Assembly: GCF_900104665.1 (NCBI RefSeq)
Contig: NZ_LT629968.1
Span: 360,227 to 424,226, forward strand
Length of the DNA stretch: 64,000 nucleotides
Origin: Traorella massiliensis
Lineage (GTDB): Bacteria > Bacillota_I > Bacilli_A > Erysipelotrichales > Erysipelotrichaceae
Reading direction: 5' to 3'
Position 1 is the first letter of the stretch. Each line of letters starts with the position of its first letter. This document shows positions 26,124 through 35,426 of the stretch, in pieces. Under the pieces are notes generated by a model. It worked only from the letters and a program-made list of their open reading frames with translations, had not been told where the DNA came from and ran no database searches. The position numbers and the translations under genes were made by a program.

Positions 26124-27736
26124 TGGAATTAAACAGTCAAGGATTAAAAAAAAGGGAGCAGTGGCTAGATAAAGGATATCAGCTTGGAGAGTATGATCGT
26201 GAAGAAGTTACGGCACTGACAAGAAAAAATCCCTTGTGGATTCATTTTGGAGCAGGAAATATTTTCCGTGCTTTTCAGGCGAATGTTGTAGAGAAACTTT
26301 TAAATGAGAAAGTTTTAGATAGAGGATTGATCGTTGCAGAAGGATTTGATTATGAGATCGTTGAAAAGATGAATCGTCCTCATGATGATTATTCGATTTT
26401 AGTGACGTTAAAGGCTGATGGAACGGTTGAGAAAAAAGTAATTGGAAGTGTTGTAGAAAGCTGTATTCTAGATTCCGCAAATGAAGAAGAATTTACACGT
26501 CTTAAAGAAATCTTTGCGAATCCTTCTTTACAGATGGCCTCTTTTACGATTACTGAAAAGGGATATTCGTTAGTGGATGGCAGTGGAAATCTGCTTGCTA
26601 GCGTAGAAGAAGATTTTAAGGGTGGTCCTGAACAGCCATCTTCATATATTGGTAAGGTGGCATCTTTGCTTTATATGCGTTATCGTAATACGGATAAAGG
26701 AATTGCGATGGTGAGCATGGATAACTGTTCTCATAATGGCGATAAGCTATATGAAGCAATCAGTGCTTTTGTGAAAGAATGGGTGGCAAATGGTTTAGTT
26801 GAAGCAGGATTTGAAAACTATATCAATGATAAGACACGTGTTTCTTTTCCATGGACCATGATCGATAAGATTACTCCTAGACCGGATGCGTCAGTAGAAA
26901 AGATATTAAATGAGGATGGTATTGATGGCCTTGATCCCATCATTACTTCAAAAAATACCTATGTAGCACCATTTGTGAATGCTGAAGAGTGTGAATATTT
27001 GGTTGTGGAAGATGTTTTTCCAAACGGACGTCCTGAATTGGAAAAGGGCGGTATCATGTTTACGGATCGTGAAACGGTTGATAAGGTTGAAAAGATGAAA
27101 GTTTGTACCTGTCTGAATCCGCTTCATACTTCTTTAGCGGTGTTTGGCTGTCTTTTGGGTTATAAGAAGATTTGTGATGAAATGAAAGATGAGCAGTTAA
27201 GAAAGCTCATTGAAAAGATTGGTTATGAAGAGGGATTGCCGGTTGTCGTTGATCCTAAAGTAATTGACCCAAAGGAATTTATTGATACAGTAATTAATGT
27301 ACGTCTTGTGAATCCTTTTATGCCGGATACACCACAGCGTATTGCTACAGATACATCTCAAAAGCTAGCCATTCGTTTTGGAGAAACGATCAAAAAATAT
27401 GAAGCTTCAGATAGTTTGAATGTTTCTGATCTTAAGCTGATTCCCCTTGTTTTTGCTGGCTGGATTCGCTATTTGATGGGAATTGATGATCAGGGAGAAA
27501 CTTTTGATTTATCACCGGATCCACTTTTAGATACACTGACACCTCTTGCTTCTAAACTATCTTTAGAAGAAGATGTGGATATAGAAAAGATCGTAGAAGA
27601 ACTTTTACGTAATGAATCTATTTTTGGTGTTGATTTAGAAACAGTGGGACTTGCGGAAAAGGTCATTGGTTATCTAAAGGAATTGTGTGCCGGTAAGGGT
27701 GCTGTAAGAGCAACATTAAGAAAGTATACGGAGTAA
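26123..27736 (+). CDS. uxuB: Fructuronate reductase (mannitol dehydrogenase family)
   Basis: 537 residues. Rossmann-type motif HFGAGNIFRAFQ (about 33) and the catalytic-domain signature ITPRPDASVEKIL with DVFPNGRPELEKGG mark the long-chain mannitol dehydrogenase family. Between uxuA and uxaC the substrate is almost surely D-fructuronate, reduced to D-mannonate with NADH. The family also contains mannitol and altronate enzymes, so the assignment leans on context. Confidence 0.88.
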   Translation: MELNSQGLKKREQWLDKGYQLGEYDREEVTALTRKNPLWIHFGAGNIFRAFQANVVEKLLNEKVLDRGLIVAEGFDYEIVEKMNRPHDDYSILVTLKADGTVEKKVIGSVVESCILDSANEEEFTRLKEIFANPSLQMASFTITEKGYSLVDGSGNLLASVEEDFKGGPEQPSSYIGKVASLLYMRYRNTDKGIAMVSMDNCSHNGDKLYEAISAFVKEWVANGLVEAGFENYINDKTRVSFPWTMIDKITPRPDASVEKILNEDGIDGLDPIITSKNTYVAPFVNAEECEYLVVEDVFPNGRPELEKGGIMFTDRETVDKVEKMKVCTCLNPLHTSLAVFGCLLGYKKICDEMKDEQLRKLIEKIGYEEGLPVVVDPKVIDPKEFIDTVINVRLVNPFMPDTPQRIATDTSQKLAIRFGETIKKYEASDSLNVSDLKLIPLVFAGWIRYLMGIDDQGETFDLSPDPLLDTLTPLASKLSLEEDVDIEKIVEELLRNESIFGVDLETVGLAEKVIGYLKELCAGKGAVRATLRKYTE

Positions 27737-27740
27737 GATC

Positions 27741-29141
27741 ATGCGAAAATTTATGGATGATGATTTTTTGCTTCATAGCGATGTAGCTAAAAGACTGTAT
27801 CATGATATTGCCGCTAAAATGCCAATTATTGATTATCATTGTCATATCGATCCTAAAGAAATCTATGAAGATGTTCAGTTTGACAATATTACACAGGTTT
27901 GGTTAGGTGGAGATCATTATAAATGGCGTCAGATGCGTTCAAATGGTATTGATGAGAGATATATTACTGGTGATGCCAGTGATCGTGAGAAGTTTCAAAA
28001 ATGGGCTGAAACGTTAGAAAAAGCGATCGGGAATCCACTTTATCACTGGTCACATTTAGAATTAAAACGCTATTTTGGTTATGAAGGACATCTTTGTGGT
28101 GAAACGGCTCAGGAAGTATGGGATCTTTGCAATCAGCGATTACAAGAAAAGGATCTGTCCGTACGTGGGATCATTCGACAATCAAATGTAGAAGTTATCT
28201 GTACGACAGATGATCCAATCGATGATTTAAGATGGCATCACATGCTTGCGGAAGATGATTCTTTTGATGTAAAAGTCTTACCAGCATGGCGTCCGGATAA
28301 AGCGATGAACATTGATAAAAATGATTATGTCGATTATCTGAGAAAATTAGAAGCAGTGAGCCAGATAAAATTAGATAGTTTTAAATCACTGATGCAGGCT
28401 TTAAGATTACGTATGGATCACTTTGAAAAACATGGCTGTAAAGTAAGTGACCATGGATTAGATTATGTATGTTTTGTTGAAGCAAGTGAAGAAGAAATAG
28501 AATCTATCTTCCAAAAACGTTTAATGGGAGAAGAACTTTCTTTAAATGAAATAAGTGCCTATAAAACAGCTTTTATGTGTGCTCTTGCGAAAGAATATCA
28601 TAGACGTGGATGGGTGATGCAGCTTCATTATGGGGCAGCTCGTAATCTGAATCAGAAAATGTTTGAAAAATTAGGTCCAGATACAGGATATGATGCAATT
28701 TCTACTTATGCACCTTCTTCACAGCTAGCAAGTTATCTGAATGCCCTTGCTTATGATAACTGCCTTCCTAAAACGATTCTTTATTCTTTAAATCCAAATG
28801 ATAATGCCATGATTGGATCACTGATTGGCTGTTTTCAGGATGGAAGTGCAGCCGGTAAGATCCAGCAGGGAAGTGCCTGGTGGTTTAATGATCATAAAAC
28901 AGGTATGACTGAGCAAATGACCTCGTTGGCAAATCTGGGACTTCTTGGTAATTTTATTGGGATGCTGACTGATTCAAGAAGCTTTTTATCCTATACAAGA
29001 CATGAGTATTTCCGTAGGATCTTATGTGATCTTGTAGGAACATGGGTTGAAAACGGTGAATATCCAGATGATGAAAAAGCACTTGAAAAGATCATAAAAG
29101 GCATTTGTTATGAGAACTGTAAGCATTACTTTAATTTTTAA
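27741..29141 (+). CDS. uxaC: Glucuronate/uronate isomerase
   Basis: 466 residues, standard length. Amidohydrolase-fold motifs: IIDYHCHIDPKEI (about 28, metal His pair), HWSHLELKRYFG, VICTTDDPIDDLRWH and MQLHYGAARNLN. It converts D-glucuronate to D-fructuronate, the first step before UxuB and UxuA. It starts four bases after uxuB. KDG kinase and aldolase and any uptake gene are not in this window. Confidence 0.94.
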   Translation: MRKFMDDDFLLHSDVAKRLYHDIAAKMPIIDYHCHIDPKEIYEDVQFDNITQVWLGGDHYKWRQMRSNGIDERYITGDASDREKFQKWAETLEKAIGNPLYHWSHLELKRYFGYEGHLCGETAQEVWDLCNQRLQEKDLSVRGIIRQSNVEVICTTDDPIDDLRWHHMLAEDDSFDVKVLPAWRPDKAMNIDKNDYVDYLRKLEAVSQIKLDSFKSLMQALRLRMDHFEKHGCKVSDHGLDYVCFVEASEEEIESIFQKRLMGEELSLNEISAYKTAFMCALAKEYHRRGWVMQLHYGAARNLNQKMFEKLGPDTGYDAISTYAPSSQLASYLNALAYDNCLPKTILYSLNPNDNAMIGSLIGCFQDGSAAGKIQQGSAWWFNDHKTGMTEQMTSLANLGLLGNFIGMLTDSRSFLSYTRHEYFRRILCDLVGTWVENGEYPDDEKALEKIIKGICYENCKHYFNF

Positions 29142-29173
29142 TTGTATAAACCTTTAGGTAAACATACTTGAAC

Positions 29174-29206
29174 AAATCGAGACTTCTGAATGAGTCTCGA
29201 TTTTTC
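29174..29206 (+). terminator. Terminator of the hexuronate operon
   Basis: AAATCGAGACT pairs with AGTCTCGATTT around an 8-base loop, with a T-run. Confidence 0.88.
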
Positions 29207-29218
29207 TTAGCATAAATA

Positions 29219-29257
29219 AAATACAGGAATCATGATGTGATTCCTGTATTTTTTTTT
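29219..29257. terminator. Bidirectional terminator at the end of the PBP gene
   Basis: ATACAGGAATCA and TGATTCCTGTAT form a 12-bp stem with T-rich runs on both strands. It lies between the convergent uxaC and PBP genes. Confidence 0.82.
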
Positions 29258-31847
29258 AATCATCTGTTTCGTCTGTTGGATCTGTTGGCTGTTCAGGTGT
29301 TTCTGGTGTCTGTGAAGAACCTAATTTTCTTGTTTCACTAGCTGATAATGTCACACAGACCTGATTTGATTTAGAACTATCGTTTTGATATCCGTAATAG
29401 CCGCAGACTCTTGCTTCAACTCCTGGTGTTATGTCAAAGGTATCGCTGCCAGTATCAGTGTCAAAGCTAGTGACACCAAGGCTTGTACCATTCTGGAAAA
29501 CTTCTACCTTATAAACAATTGGACCAAAAACAGCTTTTTTATCGAAAACTTTTGTTCCCGTATAATCCGGGAAGCCGTCAACACCATGATACAAACCATC
29601 AAATTCGTTGAGAGCCTCACTATCAGGATATGGAGTGAAAGTAAAGTCAACAGTTTTCGCATTTTCATTGACTACCGCTGTAAATGAGTTTAAATTTGAA
29701 ATCTCATCTGGAGTCAGTGTTTTAAGTGTTGCGAATTCACTTATGACTTTTCCTGTGGATATCATTGAAGCCGGTGTTCCATCCGGAACTGCAAAATGTC
29801 CGTTGTCAAAGGCACCTTTAATATGTGTTATAGTAACAATACCACTTGGCTGAACAAAGTCATCCGGGTAATTATTGGCATGAATGGTATCAAAAATAAG
29901 CTTATTGATCTTTGTTGGTATATTTTGATTCATCATGGCATCAGTCAAATAACCATAAGGAACGTTATTTTCATCATTGTCAAAGCCCATCCACGTCGCT
30001 ATGGAATACTTGCTTGTATAAGAAACTGTCCATTTATCTTTAGCTGCTCTTGTTGGAATACCATAGGCAGCTCCAGCATCTGCCCAGTCACTTGTACCGG
30101 TCTTTGTAGCTACCTGATAGCTGCTTCTCATTGCACCCTGGAAGGAACTTGGGTAATTGCTTACAGCCTGTACTAATAGTTCAGTCATCAGATAAGAAGC
30201 TTGTGGTGAGAATACCTGACGGGAAACCACTTCGTGTACATAGTCTTCTTGTTCACCATCTAAAAATTCAATACGTGTAATGGCATATGGTTCAACATAA
30301 ACACCACCATTTCCTAAAGCAGCATAAGCAGCAGCCATTTGAAGCGGTGTTGCAGCCATTTCACTACCACCAATGGCCATACCTAAATCAAGATTGACTT
30401 CACCGTCTAATACATCTTGGAAAGTATCTAAGCCTAAGCTAACCATCGTTTCTGCAACTTTTTTCTGACCAACTACATTTATAACATCTCGTAATGCAGT
30501 AATCGCTGAGATATTCCATGAACGAGCAAGTGCTTCTAAGATCGTAACATCACCATGGAAAGCACCACCTGCATTTTGAGGAATATAATCTCCAAAATCT
30601 TGAGGAACATCGGCAATGATCTGATCTGTTGACCATCCAAGGTATTCAAAGGCCAATGTGTAATCTAGCAACGGTTTGATACTTGATCCTGTCTGTCGTT
30701 CTACAGAGTAACCAAAATTTTTACGAATATCACCTGAATAATTTAATCCACCGGCAATTGCCGCAATTGATCCGTCGCTAATATCGATCAAGGCGCTACC
30801 AGACTGTAATCCTAAAGGGGCATCTTCAAAGTAACCATATTCACCGTTCATGATGGCTTCATAAAGCTGTTGTGTTTCAAGATCAAAAGTCGTATAAATG
30901 ACCATATTTCCTTGATAGATATCGATACCTAATTCCTCATCACAGTAATCACGAACATAGTCGATCACGCTTTGCAATGGATCACCTTCAAAATTAGTCG
31001 TACCATTCAGCTGGAAAGCTAATTCAGTATTGATTGCCAGATCATATTCTTCCTGACTGATATAACCGTGCTGAAGCATGAGCCCTAAAGCTGTATCACG
31101 TCTTTCTACTGCATTTTCATAATTTAAATAAGGATTATAGGCATTTGGGGCATTGATGACACCTGCTAAGAAAGCAGCTTCAGATAGGGTGACTTCACTA
31201 ATGTCTTTTCCAAAATAATATTCTGCACCTTTCTGAACACCTCGAGCAACACCGCCAAAATTAATATAATTCAAATAGCGCATCAGAATTTCTTCTTTGC
31301 TTAAAGAGCTTTCAGCTTCCAATGCAAGAAAGATTTCTTGTACTTTCGCAAAAAGTTTTTCAATGGCATTTTGCGATTCATCTGTTGTGCCATGAGTCAC
31401 ATCGATCATCTGCATCGTTAAGGTAGACCCGCCTTGTCCAAAACTTAAAGTTTTTATATTTTCAAGCAATGCTTTTAAGAAACGTGGTAAATCAAAACCA
31501 TTATGCTTAAAGAAACGGGAATCTTCAACTGCCAGAAAAGCATCGATAACTACTTGAGGTACCTGATCATAGGTAGTATTTTCTCTGATACCGTCACCGC
31601 TGGAAAGCTGAATAGCAGGAACATCTTCACCATTCTCATCTTTCATCATGATCGTTGTCGGTTCATCACCATGTAATAGTGATTCATCGAACTTATCTTT
31701 TTGTGCCAGGATCTGATTGAGCGTCAGATAACCAAATAAACTAGCGATTACCACACAAGCTAATGCGAAAACTCCGATCGTATCGATAATTTTTCTTTTT
31801 CTGGATTTGCTTTGTGTATTTTGATCCTTTACTTTTTTATTTGCCAT
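29256..31847 (-). CDS. ponA: Class A penicillin-binding protein (PBP1)
   Basis: 863 residues from ATG 31847, chosen because AAGGAGG lies seven bases upstream. One membrane helix (about 24-46) follows a basic tail. The GT51 transglycosylase domain has EDSRFFKHNGFD and QGGSTLTMQ. The transpeptidase domain has SxxK in TGSSIKP, SxN in SWNIS and KTGT in ATKTGTSDW. The C-terminal ~150 residues are an Ig/FN3-like region ending in a Pro/Thr/Asp tail. It synthesises peptidoglycan. It overlaps recU by 11 bases, as in Bacilli. Confidence 0.92.
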   Translation of the reverse strand: MANKKVKDQNTQSKSRKRKIIDTIGVFALACVVIASLFGYLTLNQILAQKDKFDESLLHGDEPTTIMMKDENGEDVPAIQLSSGDGIRENTTYDQVPQVVIDAFLAVEDSRFFKHNGFDLPRFLKALLENIKTLSFGQGGSTLTMQMIDVTHGTTDESQNAIEKLFAKVQEIFLALEAESSLSKEEILMRYLNYINFGGVARGVQKGAEYYFGKDISEVTLSEAAFLAGVINAPNAYNPYLNYENAVERRDTALGLMLQHGYISQEEYDLAINTELAFQLNGTTNFEGDPLQSVIDYVRDYCDEELGIDIYQGNMVIYTTFDLETQQLYEAIMNGEYGYFEDAPLGLQSGSALIDISDGSIAAIAGGLNYSGDIRKNFGYSVERQTGSSIKPLLDYTLAFEYLGWSTDQIIADVPQDFGDYIPQNAGGAFHGDVTILEALARSWNISAITALRDVINVVGQKKVAETMVSLGLDTFQDVLDGEVNLDLGMAIGGSEMAATPLQMAAAYAALGNGGVYVEPYAITRIEFLDGEQEDYVHEVVSRQVFSPQASYLMTELLVQAVSNYPSSFQGAMRSSYQVATKTGTSDWADAGAAYGIPTRAAKDKWTVSYTSKYSIATWMGFDNDENNVPYGYLTDAMMNQNIPTKINKLIFDTIHANNYPDDFVQPSGIVTITHIKGAFDNGHFAVPDGTPASMISTGKVISEFATLKTLTPDEISNLNSFTAVVNENAKTVDFTFTPYPDSEALNEFDGLYHGVDGFPDYTGTKVFDKKAVFGPIVYKVEVFQNGTSLGVTSFDTDTGSDTFDITPGVEARVCGYYGYQNDSSKSNQVCVTLSASETRKLGSSQTPETPEQPTDPTDETDD

Positions 31848-32442
31848 TGTTGCAACCTCCTTGGAAATACATTTCATCTACTGCATCTAAATATTTAAGA
31901 CGAGGAATATAACTTTCCTGAATCAGTTTGCCTACTTCTTTTATTTTTTTATAAGAGAGCGATTTCTGATTCTTATCTTCATAGGCATCAATCATAATTT
32001 GTCCATCGATCAGATAAGTTTCATTATAGCTTGTAAAACGCAGGATGACAAATGAGATTCCGCCATGATGAATGACTCGTTTCATGTGCTGAATCTGATG
32101 AGGATGAATCAGCTGAAAAGGGAAGCCTCCCTTATTTTTGGTTTGTTTTGCCTCAAAGTCAATGGCCTTGCCACGATAGACACCATTATAGTCGGTCGTA
32201 GAAGGAACTTTGTAATAGGCTTCGCTGATTCGGGCATGAGCACGATTGGGATAATCCACCCTGACTACTTGAATCGGTGTAGGTTTCTTATGAATACATG
32301 CTCGATCTGTTTCCAGATAATATTCATTTGTTTCATTGATATCATTCTCCAGACTCATTCCACGGCCACTGTGAGAAAGCGTTTTAGCGGATGTGTTAGA
32401 GACTGATATGGATGGGTTTTGTTTTGTCGGATAACCAATCAT
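31837..32442 (-). CDS. recU: Holliday junction resolvase RecU
   Basis: 201 residues. Motifs GRGMSLENDINETNEYY, ARISEAYYKVPSTTDYNGVYRGKAIDFEAKQT (PD-(D/E)xK catalytic core) and FPFQLIHPHQIQHM are typical of RecU. The enzyme cuts Holliday junctions in recombination and chromosome segregation. The recU-ponA pair divergent from gpsB is a conserved Bacillota arrangement. Confidence 0.93.
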   Translation of the reverse strand: MIGYPTKQNPSISVSNTSAKTLSHSGRGMSLENDINETNEYYLETDRACIHKKPTPIQVVRVDYPNRAHARISEAYYKVPSTTDYNGVYRGKAIDFEAKQTKNKGGFPFQLIHPHQIQHMKRVIHHGGISFVILRFTSYNETYLIDGQIMIDAYEDKNQKSLSYKKIKEVGKLIQESYIPRLKYLDAVDEMYFQGGCNNGK

Positions 32443-32553
32443 TTCATCACCTATCTACCATTATACAAAATTTTTATATTTAAATCTAGTTATGTTTCAA
32501 ATTGGCTTGCTTTTTATAAGAAAATTTGAGAAACTAATAAAGGTGGTGATGAT

Positions 32554-32865
32554 ATGCAGACATTTGAATTAACTGTCCAGGAAATTCTGGATAAGCAGTT
32601 TAACATTGATTTTAAAGGGTATAACGCACAGGAAGTTGATGAATTTCTTGATCTTGTTATCCATGATTATCAGCAGTACGATGAAAAGTTAAAAGAGTGT
32701 ACAGATACACTGTTGAAATATGAAAACACGATCGAGAGTCTGAAAAATCAAATCAGCGATCTGCAGTCTCGTTTAAATCTTCAAAGTGAGGTATCAACGA
32801 ATACATCAAATTTAGATGTACTAAGAAGACTGTCTCGTCTTGAAGCAGAAGTGTTTAAAAAATAA
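32554..32865 (+). CDS. gpsB: GpsB, DivIVA-family cell-division protein
   Basis: 103 residues. The N-terminal DivIVA/GpsB membrane-binding domain has LTVQEILDKQFNIDFKGYNAQEVDEFLDLVI; a coiled coil follows. GpsB moves class A PBPs between septum and side wall, and its partner PBP gene is its divergent neighbour. Its stop codon overlaps the first bases of the RNase P RNA stem. Confidence 0.93.
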   Translation: MQTFELTVQEILDKQFNIDFKGYNAQEVDEFLDLVIHDYQQYDEKLKECTDTLLKYENTIESLKNQISDLQSRLNLQSEVSTNTSNLDVLRRLSRLEAEVFKK

Positions 32866-33207
32866 CTGACATTAGGGCAATCGCTGGCGTAAGCTAGAGG
32901 AAAGTCCATGCTCGCACATTCTGAGATGAATGTAGTGTTTATGCTGAACGAAGTCATAAGTTCAGGTAGAGAAATCTAACGGCCGGTCAACGCCTAAGGG
33001 AAACTATGGTTGAGACCGTGAAGGTGCCACAGAGACGAGCTGTGTGGAAACATACAGGTGGAACGGGTAAACCCCATAAGCGAGAAACCCAAATTTGGTA
33101 GGGGAATCGCTGCGAGTGAAATGAAATAAGCAGCGGACACATAAGTGTAGATAAATGGTTGCCACTTCCTTTGGAAGGACAGAACATGGCTTATATAATG
33201 TCGGTAT
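32865..33207 (+). ncRNA. rnpB: RNase P RNA, type B
   Basis: Conserved blocks occur in order: GAGGAAAGUCCAUGCUCGCAC, AGUGUUUAUGCUGAACGAAG, GUGCCACAGAGACGA, GGGUAAACCCC with AAGCGAGAAACCCAAAU, and a 3' ACAUGGCUUAUAUAAUG. Stem P1 is ten pairs between 32865-32874 and 33196-33205, one a G-U. It is the catalytic subunit for tRNA 5' maturation. The order gpsB-rnpB matches Bacilli. Confidence 0.95.
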
Positions 33208-33210
33208 TTA

Positions 33211-33235
33211 GCCTCGCACAAGCGAGGTTTTTTTT
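33211..33235 (+). terminator. Terminator of rnpB
   Basis: CCTCGC / GCGAGG with an ACAA loop, followed by eight T. Confidence 0.9.
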
Positions 33236-33378
33236 GTGTAAAATGAAAAAATATAAATAAAAAACAAAAAAAGAATATCATTTTAATAAAAAATATGATA
33301 TAATCTACTGCGTATTAAAACAATTTTATACTAATAATCAAAAGAATTTGAAGTTCCTATTCAAATCTGTCTTGTTCG

Positions 33379-33407
33379 TTGAAATGTCTAGGGTGACATG
33401 TTATAAT
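33379..33407 (+). promoter_or_regulatory. Sigma-A promoter of the rodZ-pgsA-cinA(-recA) cluster
   Basis: TTGAAA (33379-33384), 17-base spacer, TATAAT (33402-33407), 30 bases before the rodZ-like start codon. Confidence 0.82.
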
Positions 33408-33436
33408 ATTGTGGAATAAAAAGGTGATTGTAGACT

Positions 33437-34351
33437 ATGAAAGAAATCGGAGAATTTTTAAAACAAAAAAGACTTGAAAAAGGAATCACGATTGATCAGA
33501 TAGCAGAAAAGACAAGAATGCCTGCTGTGAGGATCAAAGCGATTGAAGAAGGAAATCTGGATGCTTTTAAGGACGATCTTTCCTATCTCCAGTTTTTTAT
33601 TCAATCTTATTGCAATGCGATAGGAATTGATTATCATGAAGTGAAATCACAGCTTAGTGACAGTATCAATAGTTATACGATGTCATTTCAGGCAGATCAG
33701 CTTCGTGCACAGAGCGAATCAGAAAAAAATATTCGTGAGAAATCAACGCAAAGGGTCAATGAATATAAAAAACGAAATCCTGCAAAGAAGGTAGAACGCA
33801 AGATTGATTTTTCTTTGATCAGTTTTGTTGCTGTTATTGCTTTGGTTATTATTTGTCTGGCTACAGTAGGCGGTTATTATTTAACACGACAGTTTGCTCC
33901 AGGAAATGATGAGCCAATTGCTGATGTGACTCCACCTGAAGATGATACAACAGATGACAAGCCACAAGTAGATCAGCCTGAGGAACCGGTAGAAGTGAAA
34001 GAAATTGAAGCAGTTGCGGCTGAACAAGTGGGTGATTATGTCATTGAGAATGCGGAAGACAAATTCATCTTAAGAATAGAATTTGCTTCTAATTCCTGGT
34101 TTCGTGCTATTTTGGATGGCACAGAACTGAGCACTCCGGAAGCAAGAGTGTATGATGCTGGTACAACGCTTGAAATTGAGCTTGATCCAGCCAGCAATAC
34201 TGATTTAAATCTGCGTTTTGGTTATTTTGCCGGTACGAAGATGTTTGTTGATGATCAAGAAGTAGTGATCGATGAATCGATTGCTAATTCAACAGGAGTT
34301 CAAGAAATAAACTTTACGATTGGAGGAAATACGAGTGAACCTGCCGAATAA
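33437..34351 (+). CDS. rodZ: RodZ-like cell-shape protein (HTH, membrane helix, DUF4115)
   Basis: 304 residues. An N-terminal Xre-type HTH (KEIGEFLKQKRLEKGITIDQIAEKTRMP, about 1-70), a membrane helix (about 131-152), an acidic/proline linker and a C-terminal DUF4115 domain (NSWFRAILDGTEL ... LNLRFGYFAGTKMFVD). RodZ links MreB to the wall machinery. In Bacillus its homologue YmfM is likewise just before pgsA. It overlaps pgsA by 17 bases. Confidence 0.85.
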   Translation: MKEIGEFLKQKRLEKGITIDQIAEKTRMPAVRIKAIEEGNLDAFKDDLSYLQFFIQSYCNAIGIDYHEVKSQLSDSINSYTMSFQADQLRAQSESEKNIREKSTQRVNEYKKRNPAKKVERKIDFSLISFVAVIALVIICLATVGGYYLTRQFAPGNDEPIADVTPPEDDTTDDKPQVDQPEEPVEVKEIEAVAAEQVGDYVIENAEDKFILRIEFASNSWFRAILDGTELSTPEARVYDAGTTLEIELDPASNTDLNLRFGYFAGTKMFVDDQEVVIDESIANSTGVQEINFTIGGNTSEPAE

Positions 34352-34928
34352 ACTTTCCTGTTTCAGAATGGCATTAGTGCCTTTGATCGTTCTTGTGTGG
34401 ATCTTTCCGTATGCCCAGCTGAATATTGCGATGCCTGAATTTACTTTTGGAATCGTAAGTCTTTCGTTAAAAAATATTTTGGTGCTAGTCCTGTTTTGTG
34501 TAGCTTCATTTACAGATTATTTAGATGGCCAAATTGCTCGAAAAAATCATCTGGTGACTTCTTTTGGAAAATTCATTGATCCTATTGCTGATAAGCTGCT
34601 TGTAAATACGATGCTGATCATGTTTGTATGTTATGGTATGGTACCTATCGTACCGGTCATTGTAATGATCTGGCGTGATACGATCGTAGATGGAATGCGT
34701 ATGAGCACAGCGAGCAAGGGGATCGTCGTTGCGGCGGGAATGCTTGGAAAGATCAAGACAGTCAGTCAGATGATCACGATTATTTTAGTGCTTTTAAATA
34801 ATTTGCCATTTGAATTATGGCGTTTTCCGATGGCTGAATTTATGCTTTGGTTTTCGATGCTTGTTTCAGTCGCCAGCGGATTTAGTTATTTTATGCAGAT
34901 GAAAAAATATATTATGGAAACAATGTAA
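34335..34928 (+). CDS. pgsA: CDP-diacylglycerol-glycerol-3-phosphate phosphatidyltransferase
   Basis: 197 residues from GTG 34335, eight bases after GGAGG and giving the typical start NLPNKLSCFRM. The CDP-alcohol phosphotransferase motif DGQIARKNHLVTSFGKFIDP (DG-AR-G-D-D) starts near residue 62. Five or six membrane helices. It makes phosphatidylglycerophosphate, the precursor of PG and cardiolipin. Confidence 0.93.
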   Translation: MNLPNKLSCFRMALVPLIVLVWIFPYAQLNIAMPEFTFGIVSLSLKNILVLVLFCVASFTDYLDGQIARKNHLVTSFGKFIDPIADKLLVNTMLIMFVCYGMVPIVPVIVMIWRDTIVDGMRMSTASKGIVVAAGMLGKIKTVSQMITIILVLLNNLPFELWRFPMAEFMLWFSMLVSVASGFSYFMQMKKYIMETM

Positions 34929-35404
34929 TGGAAAAATTTGTTGAACTGTTAAAAGAAAAAAAAATTACGATTGCTACCTGTGAGTCCTGTACAGGCGGGT
35001 TATTAGCAGCTATGTTATGTGATTTTAGTGGCATTAGTGCTGTTTATAAAGGAAGCATTGTTACCTACAGCAATGAAATCAAAGAAAGAATTGTTGGTGT
35101 CGATCCAAAACTGATTGCTGATAAAGGTGTGGTCAGTGAAGAGGTAGCTCGTGAAATGGCTATACATACGCAAAAGCTAATGAATGTGGATCTATGCATC
35201 TCTTATACAGGAAATGCGGGGCCTGATGTTTGTGACAATAAGCCGGTTGGCTGTGTCTATTGTGGAGTAGCTTTTAAAGATGAGGTTTTCTGCTTTGAAT
35301 ATATGCTTAAAGGAAGCCGAAATGAGATTCGTCATCGTGTAATTGAAGAAAGTATAAAAAAAATTAAAGAAATTTTGGGAAATATGACAAAAGAGTGCAT
35401 ATAA
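34928..35404 (+). CDS. cinA: CinA C-terminal domain protein (nicotinamide-nucleotide amidase type)
   Basis: 158 residues, only the amidase half of CinA. Motifs [43 protein letters not shown] and SYTGNAGPD are present. The N-terminal MocF-like half of classical CinA is absent, giving the shorter PncC form that deamidates NMN. It lies between pgsA and recA as in Bacilli. Confidence 0.9.
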   Translation: MEKFVELLKEKKITIATCESCTGGLLAAMLCDFSGISAVYKGSIVTYSNEIKERIVGVDPKLIADKGVVSEEVAREMAIHTQKLMNVDLCISYTGNAGPDVCDNKPVGCVYCGVAFKDEVFCFEYMLKGSRNEIRHRVIEESIKKIKEILGNMTKECI

Positions 35405-35426
35405 AAGAGTAGGAGGTTTCATAAGT

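Noticed and set aside
32987..33281. Minus-strand open frames across rnpB
   Set aside because: They are antisense to a well-defined RNase P RNA and have no ribosome sites.
33437..33640. Possible phage-type Xre repressor
   Set aside because: The HTH is followed by a membrane helix and DUF4115, and the gene precedes pgsA, so it is a RodZ-like shape protein.
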